Shown here: piece after piece, positions 36,980 to 47,213 of the stretch
Layout of the letters: every line of letters begins with the position of its first letter
How positions within the stretch are numbered: position 1 is the first letter of the stretch
The notes under the pieces: model-generated
Database searches by the model: none
The model's input: only the letters and a program-made list of their open reading frames with translations
Told to the model about the DNA's origin: nothing
Origin: Rotaria sp. Silwood1
Taxonomy: Eukaryota > Rotifera > Eurotatoria > Philodinida > Philodinidae
Reading direction: 5' to 3'
Assembly: GCA_905250075.1 (NCBI GenBank)
Contig: CAJNOP010000899.1
Coordinates: 1-64,000 of the forward strand
DNA: 64,000 nucleotides
Translations under genes and position numbers: made by a program

Positions 36980-38025
36980 TACTGGTCCCTATCTCACTCA
37001 ACTGTAATCGTAGCTCGTCGAAGTCGAATAGCATAATTGAGAACAAGTGGATCGGGCATTGATGTTTTGCTAATATAGATCTAAGACAAAATAGATTTCG
37101 TTCTATTTAGAAAATAGGAGATTTTTATATAGAGCAAAAGGAAAAGGAAGGTGATTTGCAGTGAGGAAAAACAGAAAGGAAAGAAGGAAGCAAAGAGTCT
37201 TTATGGTGTCTCTTATCAAAATTATTGTTTTATTTCACCTATACTTAATAACACACATAACATTTTTATTCTAACACCATAAAAGATTTTTACTTTTTAC
37301 TCCTTTCATGGAAGTGATAGTTTCAAAACCAGTAGACTTTCCTATCCTAAAACAAGGATAGGAAAAGCATCTCTTTCCCTTTTGAAAGTGAAACGAAGGT
37401 TTAAGTGATATCCATGTTTTTGAAATATCTATCTTATTCTACTTGGTTGTATTTTGCTTTCTACCGATACCGTAAGGGAAAAATAAGTATCCTGGTACTC
37501 AACGCGCACTTCTCCACTTGTTTGGCACTGGTTTTCAGAAAGCTGCCGTCTGGATATAATGGTGTGGCGTGTATTTCTTGCTCGAAATGAGCGAAGCCTG
37601 TTGACTATGTCTGGAAATGAGGAAGACCAAAATTAAAATTTAAGATAGATAGCCAAAGCCATCAGAAGATTTCCAACTCGTAATAGAAGAACCACACAGG
37701 AATTCCGTCACTTCAAGAACCTGTTTTGGAGATTGGAAGAGCAAAGTTTTCCACCTTCACCGCAGAATCTCCTATAACAATCTGCTACATTGATGATTTA
37801 GATTGATCAAACTTCTGAGTGTAGACCTTGACTTACATGCGTTTATCATTCTGAAAAATTTATGTCAGTTTTTCGTATTTTTATTTGTTTTAATTTTTTG
37901 CGTTTCTATTCGAGACGTTATTGCTTTCAAGTATAAACAAAATTTTTCGAAATGCCTACTGTACGCTTCCCTTAAAATATTTTTCACTTTTCAGGTTCTC
38001 CTATCATGATCCTTCGAATTTCCTG
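36980..38025. promoter_or_regulatory. Upstream region of the algI-like gene
   Basis: Bacterial-type coding similarity begins only at 38026. Just upstream, TTTTCACTTTTCAG at 37981-37994 has the form of a splice acceptor, so a non-coding first exon may exist further left. No donor was chosen. Confidence 0.35.
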
Positions 38026-39495
38026 ATGCTGTTCACAGCTCCAGTGTTTTTGTTTTTATTTTTACCGTGGGTCTTAATTGTGCATTATCTGATAAGAGTG
38101 GAGTTTCGAAATGCTTTCTTAACTTTATCGAGCTTATTATTTTACTTTTGGGACGAGACCACTTTTACATTTGTTTTGCTTATTTCAATTTCAATCAACT
38201 ACTTGAGTGGGCTAGGAATGCATTACTTGCGATCCAAATGTATTTCATTCGAGTCAAAAGTTGGATATTTCCTTGCTATCTCAATATTTCTTAACTTAGC
38301 AATATTGATTTACTTTAAATACGCAAACTTTTCAATGGAAATTTTTAATACGATTATGGATATAATTGGAATATCTCCTATAAAAACTTCGCGTATTAAA
38401 TTACCAGCAGGTATTTCGTTTTTTACTTTTCATGGCCTCTCTTATGTTATTGACGTTTACCGTCAAGAAGTTGACCCCCAACGGAATCTTACTACAATCT
38501 CCTTATATTTTTCATTTTTTCCTCAACTGATTGCTGGGCCTATTGTTCGCTATCGTGATGTGGTACATCTACTTGAAAAGCGTAGGATCAGCCGTCATGG
38601 ATTTGCGAAAGGTGCGATTCGATTCACGGTTGGTTTATCGAAAAAATCATTAATAGCAAATGTTCTCGGCACAAGCGCAGATGCAATTTTCGATTTACCA
38701 ATTCAAAATATTGACGCTTCTCTTGCATGGTTAGGATTACTAACATACAGTTTTCAAATTTACTTGGATTTCTCAGCATATTCAGATATGGCTATCGGCC
38801 TCGCAAATATGTTTGGTATCGAATTTGTTGAAAACTTCAATTATCCTTACACTTCTCGATCGATTCAAGAGTTCTGGAGGCGATGGCATATTTCACTCTC
38901 AAATTGGTTTCGAGATTATCTATACATTCCACTTGGAGGCAATCGCGGTTCGAACACACGAGTGGGCTTGAATCTTTTGACTGTATTCCTTCTCTGTGGC
39001 CTTTGGCATGGAGCTAGCTGGAACTTCCTAATTTGGGGATTGTATCATGGAAGCTTTTTAGCGCTTGAGCGAAGTAAGTTTCGAATGTTGCAGCGTAGTT
39101 GGCCCAATGCTTTACAACACCTGTATGTATTAAGCGTTGTTTTTACTGGATGGGTCGTTTTCAGATCAACTACTCTCATGTATTCCATAGGGTTTTTTAA
39201 AGCTCTATTAGGACTAGCGGATCACGCGATCGTTATTATTCCAGCAAGACAATATCTGGAACCTAAATTCCTGACAGTACTTGTTATTGCACTATTAGGA
39301 TCTTTCGGTTTATATTCGGGCTTAATATCTTTTTTAAAATTTGGCGTAAACCATATCGAAAATTCTTACTGTCTTATAATTGCAACGGCAGTTGTTAGCT
39401 GCATTAAATTACTCGTATTCGTCAGCCTTTTTATCCTTTCTGTCATGTCTATTTCAACTGGATTACATGATCCTTTCATTTATTTCAGATTTTGA
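38026..39495 (+). CDS. AlgI-like MBOAT polysaccharide O-acyltransferase
   Basis: I start at ATG 38026 (MLFTAPVFLFLFLPWV), which matches the usual AlgI N-terminus. The longer open frame back to 37921 lacks family similarity. The 489 residues are of normal AlgI length and highly hydrophobic, with about ten membrane segments. Family motifs are KLPAGISFFTFHGLSYVIDV, FPQLIAGPIVRY, FWRRWHISLSNWFRDYLYIPLGGNR (from residue 283) and CGLWHGASWNFLIWG with the catalytic His at about 328. In bacteria AlgI passes acetyl groups across the membrane to partner SGNH proteins that O-acetylate alginate or cell-wall glycans. Intronless, and 85 bp before its partner on the same strand, as in a bacterial operon. 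Very likely acquired from bacteria. Confidence 0.93.
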   Translation: MLFTAPVFLFLFLPWVLIVHYLIRVEFRNAFLTLSSLLFYFWDETTFTFVLLISISINYLSGLGMHYLRSKCISFESKVGYFLAISIFLNLAILIYFKYANFSMEIFNTIMDIIGISPIKTSRIKLPAGISFFTFHGLSYVIDVYRQEVDPQRNLTTISLYFSFFPQLIAGPIVRYRDVVHLLEKRRISRHGFAKGAIRFTVGLSKKSLIANVLGTSADAIFDLPIQNIDASLAWLGLLTYSFQIYLDFSAYSDMAIGLANMFGIEFVENFNYPYTSRSIQEFWRRWHISLSNWFRDYLYIPLGGNRGSNTRVGLNLLTVFLLCGLWHGASWNFLIWGLYHGSFLALERSKFRMLQRSWPNALQHLYVLSVVFTGWVVFRSTTLMYSIGFFKALLGLADHAIVIIPARQYLEPKFLTVLVIALLGSFGLYSGLISFLKFGVNHIENSYCLIIATAVVSCIKLLVFVSLFILSVMSISTGLHDPFIYFRF

Positions 39496-39580
39496 AGCAT
39501 TCATTTCAAATCATTTAGTAAAAAAACTGTTATGTTCTTCGCGAACACATGCTTCCAATTTTAATAATGAACATTAGCTG

Positions 39581-40684
39581 ATGCGTTGCCGAAGAGAAAA
39601 ATTTGAGACTGCAGTATGTGTTCTGTTCATCCTGTTGTTATTCATACCAGAGATAAATCGGCAGTTTTCAGTTGTCTCCGACATCAAATCGACGGAAAAA
39701 CGAACATTGGCACCTCTTCCGAATTTTGCCTTGCATAACTTCAGCAGTTTTGTAAAAAAGTTTAATGTGTTCTACAATGATCATTACGGATTTCGTAATA
39801 GATTGGTAGCAGCAAACGTAGCACTAAATATTAAAGTTTTCGGCATCTCAGGAATTCCTTATGTAATTGTCGGTAAAAATGATTGGTTTTTTTTTTATGC
39901 CAGTAAGCACATTATTAATACAAACAATCAACTACAAAATAATGGGCTAGGATTTGCTGGCTGGCAAGGCACGATTCCTCTTTCAAAAAATCAATTAGCG
40001 GATATCAGAAATAATCTACAATTAATACAAGTATTGCTTGAAAAACTCAACGTTACTTTTATTATTATCCCATGTCCTGACAAACATTCAATTTATCCCG
40101 AATATTTGCCTTGGAGATTCAAGACTAAACGTGGTCCTAGCAGACTTTCACAAATTGCTGAGCACGTATTGTTGCATTCAAACGTTACCTTGGTTGACAT
40201 GCAAGAGACTTTACTCTTGACAAAAAAGAAATTCGATAACTTATACACATACTTCAAAACTGACAGTCATTGGAATAATGTAGGTGCCTTTTTCGCCTAT
40301 AATGAAATAGCAAAAAGATTGCTCGGTTCATATAGTAAACTCTCACCTTATCGTTTTGAGCATTTTATTGTTAACCGAGACTTGAAACGGAGAGGAGACA
40401 TCATGCATCTCGCCGCTTTCGATCATGCTCATATACTAGACCACCAACTAATCCTAAAAAGCAACATTAGCCATGATCTTGGACCTAAACTGAAGAAGCT
40501 GCTTGTTTTTGGTGACTCTTTCTTTTATGCCATCAATGCATATTTATCACAGCATTTCAATGAGACAAAATTCGTTTACGGATTACGCAACGCAAGCTCT
40601 CCACTTGACCTAAAATTAGTCGAAGCTTATCAGCCAACGGTGGTAATTTTTCAAGCGGTGGAACGATGGTGGACTAACTTGTGA
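39581..40684 (+). CDS. AlgJ/AlgX-like SGNH-fold O-acetyltransferase
   Basis: The 367-residue protein has an N-terminal signal anchor (TAVCVLFILLLFIPEI), then TEKRTLAPLP, HYGFRNRLV, GKNDWFFF, PCPDKHSIYPEYLP, YFKTDSHWNNVGAFFAYNEI with the catalytic Asp-His pair near residues 228-230, LLVFGDSFF with the nucleophile Ser at about 313, and FQAVERWW. These are the AlgJ/AlgX marks in the right order, and all catalytic residues appear present. It would sit outside the membrane or in the lumen and accept acetyl groups from the AlgI-like protein. Intronless. The telomere-like tract starts about 55 bp after the stop. The substrate in an animal is unknown. Confidence 0.9.
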   Translation: MRCRREKFETAVCVLFILLLFIPEINRQFSVVSDIKSTEKRTLAPLPNFALHNFSSFVKKFNVFYNDHYGFRNRLVAANVALNIKVFGISGIPYVIVGKNDWFFFYASKHIINTNNQLQNNGLGFAGWQGTIPLSKNQLADIRNNLQLIQVLLEKLNVTFIIIPCPDKHSIYPEYLPWRFKTKRGPSRLSQIAEHVLLHSNVTLVDMQETLLLTKKKFDNLYTYFKTDSHWNNVGAFFAYNEIAKRLLGSYSKLSPYRFEHFIVNRDLKRRGDIMHLAAFDHAHILDHQLILKSNISHDLGPKLKKLLVFGDSFFYAINAYLSQHFNETKFVYGLRNASSPLDLKLVEAYQPTVVIFQAVERWWTNL

Positions 40685-40738
40685 ATTTCAGAAATCTTCA
40701 ACCTCCCGTGAACCAACGCTTCGTGAGAAACCTATAGG

Positions 40739-41452
40739 GTGTGGGTGTGGGCGTGAATGTGATCTGGATGGCTGTGGGGTGTGAGTGTCAGCGTGGGTGT
40801 GGGTGTAGTTGCGAGTGAGTGTGGGGTGCGGATGCGCATGTGAGCGTGTGAATGTAGGTGTAGGTGGATCTGCCGGTGTGGGTGTTGGTGCGAGTGTAGT
40901 AGGGTATGGGATTGGATGTGCATGTGAGGGTGTGGATGGATGTCGATGTGAGTGTGGGTGTGGGTATCGATTCGTCTGGGTCTGATCCCTACATCGGTAC
41001 AAACGACCACACCCCATATTCCACACCCACACGCACATCCTCACCCGACACCATTCCCACTTCACACCCACATGTACACCCTCACCCGACACCATTCCCA
41101 CTCGAGACTTACACCCACACCCACACCCACACCCACACCCACACCCACACCCACACGCACACCCACACCCACACCCACACCCACACTCACACCCACACCC
41201 ACACCCACACCCACACCCACACCATCCTCACTTCACACCCACACCCACACCATCCCCACCCCACACCCATATTCACACAATCCACACCCCACTCCACAGC
41301 CACACCATGTACTCCCTGTATTCCCTGCACTTTCATGTATTGCCGTGTACTCCTATGTACTCCCTGTACTCCGGAGTTGCTTGAAGTACAGGGAGTACGT
41401 GTTTACCCCCTTCAGCCGCATCTACACCCACCTCCTCTCAGACCCACACCCG
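40739..41452. repeat. Large head-to-head telomere-like tract
   Basis: G-rich repeat (GGGTGTGGGTGTGGG) runs 40738-40978, a spacer of about 30 bp follows, then C-rich repeat from 41010 with a long near-perfect (CCCACA)n at 41112-41220. It is interrupted by a small element at 41306-41413. The tract separates algJ from the DUF268 fragment. Confidence 0.92.
41306..41413. mobile_element. Small hairpin of GTACTCCCT repeats
   Basis: TGTACTCCCTGTACTCC is mirrored by GAAGTACAGGGAGTAC about 41370. The right end GTGTTTACCCCCTT resembles, in inverse, the AAGGGGG(G/T)AAACAC start seen at 52535 and 53231. The left terminus is not clear. Confidence 0.45.
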
Positions 41453-41512
41453 GGCTGATTCTATGTTTTGTGCATTTTTATGTTACATATTTGTGTTCAT
41501 CTGCATCCTACT

Positions 41513-41777
41513 TTATTCTGCAAAAACAACAAATGGCTGTAGAAAGTCACCAAGGCCGTCAGGTAGCTTTGACCCTAGCACTTCAACGACGCAAAAATAC
41601 TGATATACTAGCAGTAGATGAATAGGCCCGTAAACACGATTGAAGTTGAACTGAATGAAATCTTGACCACTGAGTGGCACACTCAGGAAAAGAAATCCTC
41701 CGGGTTTTAGAATGCATGATATTTTAACCATGATCTGAAGATCACCGTATGGATTTTGAGGATTTCAGTATCTCCCC
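41513..41777 (-). pseudogene. DUF268-family protein, C-terminal fragment cut by a telomere-like tract
   Basis: On the minus strand the sequence reads NPYGDLQIMVKISCILKPGGFLFLSVP, then FNFNRVYGPIHLLLV and EVLGSKLPDGLGDF to a stop at 41513. The pattern DPxGDL...LKPGGxLFLxVPxG...N.HRVYG is that of DUF268 proteins, which look methyltransferase-like. Only about 85 residues remain. The reading is broken by a TGA just inside the cut end (41766-41768), and the truncated 5' end meets the GGGTGTGGGG repeat at 41780. The rest of the gene is absent from the window. Confidence 0.7.
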
Positions 41778-41779
41778 AG

Positions 41780-41910
41780 ACGGGTGTGGGGTGTGGGTGT
41801 GGGTGTGGGGTGTGGGTGTGGGTGTGGGGTGTGGGTGTGGGTGTGGGGTGTGGGTGTGGGTGTGTGTGAGTGGGTGTAGGTGTGGGTGTGGGTGGGTGTG
41901 GGTGCACAGT
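41780..41910. repeat. Telomere-like tract, G-rich half
   Basis: (GTGTGG)n and GTGGGGTGTGGG units are strongly conserved. The C-rich half of the same tract lies at 43378-43418, the two being separated by the transposon at 41911-43347 that was inserted into the repeat. Confidence 0.9.
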
Positions 41911-43347
41911 GGGGAACTTCCGCATACCAGGCGGACATGTAACTTTCTTGCTTTAAAATCGTCTTTTATAGCTCAGAAGTGGTTATATATCACTTAGAAA
42001 ATCGTCTTTAACGAAATAAACCACTTTTTGGAAGAACAACTTTTTTGCCAAAAAACACCTGTGGGGGACCTCAGCCAAAGTTTTCGAAAAAATTATTTTG
42101 TTAGAAAATGTTTTCTATCATACATCAATCGACGCAGTTTTACGCGCTGATTCCGAATATCGCCTTGATTTTTCGCTAAGATGCTATTTTAAGGGCAAAA
42201 AAGGAACATTAGGCGAGAATCATGGTTTTTTGGAAATCCATTGTCCAGTCTACGGACACTGATGCGATACGACACACATAGCCGACGATAAACTAACATG
42301 GAAGTATACAATTAATAAGAACTTGAGCTCAATCAGACGAAAACTGTTTGTAGCGTTCAAAAAACACGAGATGACTTAGGTTTTTAAGCTTTTCCTTAAT
42401 AAAGGTCAAAAACAATTTTTCGAAAAAACGGCTTTTTATTATATATCGTTAGATGCAGCTCGATGAGCTGATTCCGAATATCACCTTGGTTTTCAATCAA
42501 AACGATGGCTTATTGTGAAAAACAGGAATTTAGGGCCAAAAACCTAGGTTTTTGAGAAACTCGTAGCGCCGCCTATGCTCATCGGCGCGAGATGGCGCTA
42601 TGGTGAACAACGCACCAGACATGAAAGAACAATCAGGAAAAGTTTGAGGTCAATCGGACTGAAACGCTTTGTAGCGTTTACAAAATACGGAAAGGCTGGT
42701 TTTCGAAACCTTGTCGGTTCCTAGGAACCGACTTTTTTTCTCAGAAGCACATACTGTTGTATATGATTCGATGCAGCTCGACGAGCTGATTTTGAATATC
42801 ACCTTGGTTTTGCGTCAAAATGTTCTCATATTCGCAAAACTAGCGATTCCGGGGCAGAAACCTGGTTTTTTGGAATACCTCTAACTCGGCCTGTGTTCAT
42901 TATTTCAATACGGCGCTATGACCAACGATACATTAAACGTGGGAGAATAATCGGTGAAAATTTCAGCTCAATTGGATTAAAACTCTTTGTAGCGTCCACA
43001 AAATACGGTATGACCGATTTTTCGACCCACTTTCGGCCCAGTAGTTAGTTTTTTTCTATTCCATTTCTGGTTCAAACGAAATAATTTTTTCACACAATAA
43101 AGCTCATAGATCAATCCTTCGTTCCAAATAGTTTTTCATTTTAAAATACTTTGATAAGCTGACAAAAAAAATGGTATCCGTATAATTACCGATTTATCAA
43201 CAATCTTTTTGACGATGGACTTTCCTAGCGTGTGACTTGATTTCTGAAAATCTAGTTTTAGGGTAAGATAGACTAACCATAGAAGTATTCATTCCATTAT
43301 TTAGACTTTGGAAAATACAACTTGAGGTCATGTCCGCCTGGTTCCCC
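41911..43347. mobile_element. hAT-like non-autonomous transposon inside a telomere-like tract
   Basis: Left end CACAGTGGGGAAC, with CCAGGCGGACATG a few bases further in, and right end CATGTCCGCCTGG next to GTTCCCCACAGTG form inverted termini beginning CA(C/G)...GTGGGGAAC, as in hAT elements. Target duplications cannot be told from the surrounding repeat. Inside are three diverged ~300-bp units marked by ATGCAGCTCGA(T/C)GAGCTGATT and GAATATCACCTTGGTTTT (near 42130, 42455, 42770). No transposase frame was found. Confidence 0.65.
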
Positions 43348-43418
43348 ACAGTGGGGTGTGGGTGTGTTGAAAAAATATTCAGATCAACACCCACACCCAC
43401 ACCCACACCCACACCCTC
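43348..43418. repeat. Telomere-like tract, hairpin centre and C-rich half
   Basis: GTGGGGTGTGGGTGTGTTG, a spacer of about 20 bp, then (CCCACA)n from 43386 to 43415. Duplicated segment copy 2 starts immediately after it. Confidence 0.85.
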
Positions 43419-44082
43419 TATAATATAACAATAACTTATAATTAGATTTTTTATTTTTAATGAAATATATTTTGAAAAAGATTTAAAAATAAAAAATAGA
43501 AATTGTTTGAATTATTAAAAACGTGACATCTATATTCATCTTCGATTGGTTGAATCTATAGAGATTTTATCGTCAAACATAGTCTTCAATGGTTTGTTTT
43601 TAGGAATATTTCAAAAATTAGCAATATTGAAGACTAAACAAAATGAACTGCTGATAGTTTTGTTCATGATAATAACATAAAAGCTGTTTTTTTTAATAGA
43701 ATCCATTAACGAAATGAAAAGAATTATGTACTTAAGATGATGCATATGAAGAATTTAAACATCACTTAGAAGACTTCATCGATTTTGCTTAATTATTTTT
43801 ATCAATGTGTGAATGATATTATAACTAATATGTTTTTTTTTTATTTTTAGTGGGTAACATATTTATATTAATACTTGAAATATTAACATTTACTCTATTT
43901 ATTGATTTCTTTTTGGCTTTTTTTCCTGTAAAAGAAAGAGTAGATTATTCGTTTGCCTTAAGTTGTCGTTGTTCTTTTTTCTCTTGATGCATTTTCTTTC
44001 TACTTTTTGTTTCATTTTTTTAAATCGAAGAAGCTCTCTCCTGCAACCAATGCCAACTGTTTAAATAGAGCGGAGATTAACG
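43419..44082. repeat. Duplicated segment, copy 2 (short form)
   Basis: This is the direct copy of 33310-33500 plus 34756-35309. Its left limit is the telomere-like tract. On the right, similarity stops at GGAGATTA, the same base at which the telomere-like tract replaces the sequence in copy 1. The two copies enclose the AlgI/AlgJ island. Confidence 0.85.
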
Positions 44083-44107
44083 AAGGACAGAAATTATCAT
44101 TCTCATG

Positions 44108-44293
44108 ATAGAACAGAAATGGAGAGAGAGAAAAGAAAATGCATTTATGTCAGATGTTTCTTCTGATACAACAAAAGGTTTTAATTGGCCTTTCACGTTA
44201 TATCCGTATGAATTACGTAATAAAAAAGTAGCCATCAGACATGTTATACTTTTTATAATCATTGTTTTAATTTTAAATCTAAGCCATTTATAA
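44108..44293 (+). CDS. Small hypothetical membrane protein
   Basis: MIEQKWRERKENAFMSDVSS...FNWPFTLYPYELRNKK is followed by a hydrophobic tail VILFIIIVLILNL. It is about 62 residues from ATG 44108, with one probable C-terminal membrane helix. I do not recognise it. It directly follows duplicated segment copy 2, and this part has no counterpart in copy 1. It may be a gene end or chance. Confidence 0.25.
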   Translation: MEQKWRERKENAFMSDVSSDTTKGFNWPFTLYPYELRNKKVAIRHVILFIIIVLILNLSHL

Positions 44294-45990
44294 ATGTATG
44301 TTCAAAATTCAATGTTCTATTGAATGCTATATAAATTGACTATCGAATCCTACCAAGATAATGTTGATTGAAAATTCTTAATTCTGATTTCATCGTAGTG
44401 CTACAAACAAGAGTGGGCTAGGCTGGATGCTCCTGTCCCCATTACCACCAGAAGAAAGACAAAAGTAGTAATTGCTATCATTGATACTATATATGCATAG
44501 ATTTTCTCAAGATTCTAGGGCACCGCTTTGCCACTAATGATTTCCTGACTCCAACAGTGTCTCATTTATCGCTTTCGTCACGATAAAAAAAATGTCCATC
44601 TGATGGAACACTAAAGTAGGGTAAAAGTTTTATCAATCCAGCTAAAATGTGCACAAGTAGCTGCCAGCTACGTTTAGGTGGTTATGTACTCGAATAAAAG
44701 ACAAAATGTTTTATATTTCTAAAAGGTTCTGTAGACTTGATTTGTTTTTTTCTCACGGTAGTCTTTGTGAAGAGCTTGAGCGTAATACATAAAGATAATA
44801 AAACTCAAGTGAAAAGTTTACTAACACTAAGTCACTATATGGAGATTATTGCATAGAATGATTGTGTCGCACATCTCAAAATACATTTTTGGCGAAATCC
44901 TTAGAAATCCAATTCTTACTAGCGAGGCACTATCGTAAGAATATCTTTAATGAAGGGTGAGTGTGGATGCTATTCTTCATATCATTCACACATATACTCA
45001 AATGAGTATGAAATAATTTAAGATAAGAGTGCTATTATTATAATAATATCCCATAATCATGTTCCGGTATGATATATTATGAAACTCTTGAAAAGACCTA
45101 AAATAACTGAATTTCAATGCCATTGTACCTATGCAAATTTCATTTGAAAAAGAATGTTTTCTCATGAATGTTAATCGCATACTTCTTTTTCGGGTGCTTG
45201 ATTGTGCATCAAGAGTATGCTCTCGATAAATGCGTTTTTATATCAACAACCACTTTGTTTTTGAAAAACTTTTATTCGTGCTAGAAGTGAAAAGGAATTT
45301 TACAAAGAACAATGTTTGTTGATGTGTCGGAATCGTGTTTTTTGTATATCATGCTTCGAGAAATAATCATTTGATATTGCTGCTCAAGATATCGTTGTGT
45401 CGGTTAAAATCACTTGATCTGAGCAATTGCGAATTTAGTAGCTCTACAGAACATCAATCTGGCACCGATGCTGAAAAAAAGTGATAAAATGGATCGATTC
45501 GATGAGATAAATGCTTTGATAATGTCAAACTATCATAATTTCATGTGAAAGTATATACGAATTCAAGAAACGACTACAGACAACTTGTTTTTCCTTTACT
45601 TTTAACTTGAATTTACTATCTGACCAAATTGTAATACAGTACACATCTAGATGGAGACAAATATCGAAAGGAGGAGACAGTTTTCTTGTTAGATATGTAC
45701 GCTCAACGTGTTTTGTATTTTTTTTGTATACGCTTGTAAATCACACATTGCTTTTCTAGCTATGCTTTTGTATATAGAAACACGTAAAAAAATTACTTAT
45801 ATTATTAATCATTCATAAGTTTCATTTGTCAACGATTATTTTCTTTAACTAATAGACACGTGACACTTTATCTGTTAAAGATGAGTAGAGATCATTGTTC
45901 TTTCTTGTTGTAGCGACAAAGATGTTCCAGCCACCTGTGTTAACGTGTACATGTGAGTTACGCACACCACAGTCTTTTACAAGTAACAAA
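44294..45990. other. Intergenic DNA with a weak telomere-like hairpin
   Basis: At 44955-45003, GGGTGAGTGTGGATG is followed by CATTCACACATATACTC about 15 bp later, G-rich then C-rich. No gene was recognised. Confidence 0.45.
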
Positions 45991-45994
45991 AGTA

Positions 45995-46915
45995 GAGTCA
46001 AGTTCCCTTTTCATTTTCAAGATTTGGAGCTGTTTTACGATGCATGATGTCCCGTAGCCTTATCGCCCGTTGGAGCCAACCAATATTCGGATTAGTTTCT
46101 TCCATGTCCGTCAATCTTGTGCTAAGTAAAACAGGTCTTGTTCGCTGCTTCAACACCATTCTACGATAACGTCCAGCCACTCACTTCATGGACGTCCTCT
46201 GCGGGATTTTCCATCTATTTTTGCGAACATTGTACGTTTGATCAGTCTATTATCGTCCATTCTACAGATATGGCCCAATGCTCTTAATTTCTTTTTCCTT
46301 ATTAGGTCTACTATGGTTTCTTCATTCGATATTTTCTCTCTTATATCCTCATTTCTTATCGTGTCTTTCCAACTAATTCTTAATATGCGTCGGTAGCATT
46401 TCATCTCGAATGCGAATAATTTCTTTGTATCAACCTTCTTTAGTGTTCATGTTTCTGAGGTATTTAGCGGCACGCTGAAGACGCATGTTGTCAAAACCGT
46501 GAGTTTGTTTTCTACTGTCATTTTCTTGCTGTCCTATATGTTTTTTAGGGAAGCAATTGCTCTTGCTGCTTTGCCTATTCTCCTTCTGATTTCTTCTGAG
46601 CAATTGTTGTCTCATGTTATCAGCCTTCCTAGGTATTCGAATTTTTCGACATTTTCTATATTTTTTTCTTCTATCTATATGACTTGTTTGATATTTCTGT
46701 CTCCAAATATTATGGTTTTGGTTTTTGTTGTGTTTACAATGATTTCTGCTTGTTCGGCGACTATTCTAGTTAGCTCGATTTGCTTTTGAAGGGAGCTACA
46801 GTCTTCATCTATGACGTTGATGTCACCCGCAAATCTCAGGCTATTTACGAGTATTCCACTAAGATTGATTTTGCAGGTGTTCTCTTTCACCTGGTCGATC
46901 ATTCTTTTGAGGGCA
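45995..46915 (-). mobile_element. LINE fragment, C-terminal reverse transcriptase, 5'-truncated
   Basis: On the minus strand the sequence reads LVNSLRFAGDINVIDED (the catalytic FADD is FAGD here), VNTTKTKTIIFGDRNIKQ, then MKCYRRILRISWKDTIRNEDIREKIS, GHICRMDDNRLIKRTMFAKIDGKSRRGRP and REWLD. This C-terminal block is typical of a widespread animal LINE group, different from the one at 1-5728. Frames are broken in several places. Its truncated 5' end abuts the telomere-like tract at 46914. Confidence 0.85.
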
Positions 46916-46968
46916 TGGGTGTAAGTGTTGTTCTTTTCATGATCATACTCACACCAACACCCACACCT
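46914..46968. repeat. Short head-to-head telomere-like tract
   Basis: GGGCATGGGTGTAAGTGTTG, spacer TTCTTTTCATGATCAT, then ACTCACACCAACACCCACACC. It lies at the cut 5' end of the LINE fragment, about 245 bp from the glycosyltransferase stop. Confidence 0.75.
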
Positions 46969-47213
46969 TGTAATAGATTTGAAAAGGTGAAAAAGGATTT
47001 ATATCGATACCAAGTAAAGTAAAATTCCAACTGGTTCCAGCTCTGTTTCATTGAGAAGCTTCTCGCCTCGAACTGCTACAAATATTGTGCTCTAAACAAT
47101 TTCCGAGTAATAAAACCACACAACTACTATGAACCTCATCTAGTTTCGGTAGATTTCAGCGTCTACTATTTCAGCAAAGAAAACAGATTAGGACATAGTA
47201 CTCATAATTTTAA

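Noticed and set aside
37921-38025. Upstream start for the algI-like protein
   Set aside because: The extra 35 residues lack family similarity, and a splice-acceptor-like sequence lies inside them. ATG 38026 gives the normal N-terminus.
38026-40684. Bacterial contamination as source of the algI/algJ pair
   Set aside because: The pair sits in the same contig stretch between animal-type genes, rotifer-type repeats and a Tc1-type MITE, with AT-rich composition and no gap between 22706 and 55952. It cannot be fully excluded without reads.
45160-45240. Possible tRNA or small RNA genes in the AT-rich spacers
   Set aside because: No cloverleaf, spliced-leader or rRNA sequence could be recognised by eye. 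Only the weak pol III boxes at 8036-8107 were kept.
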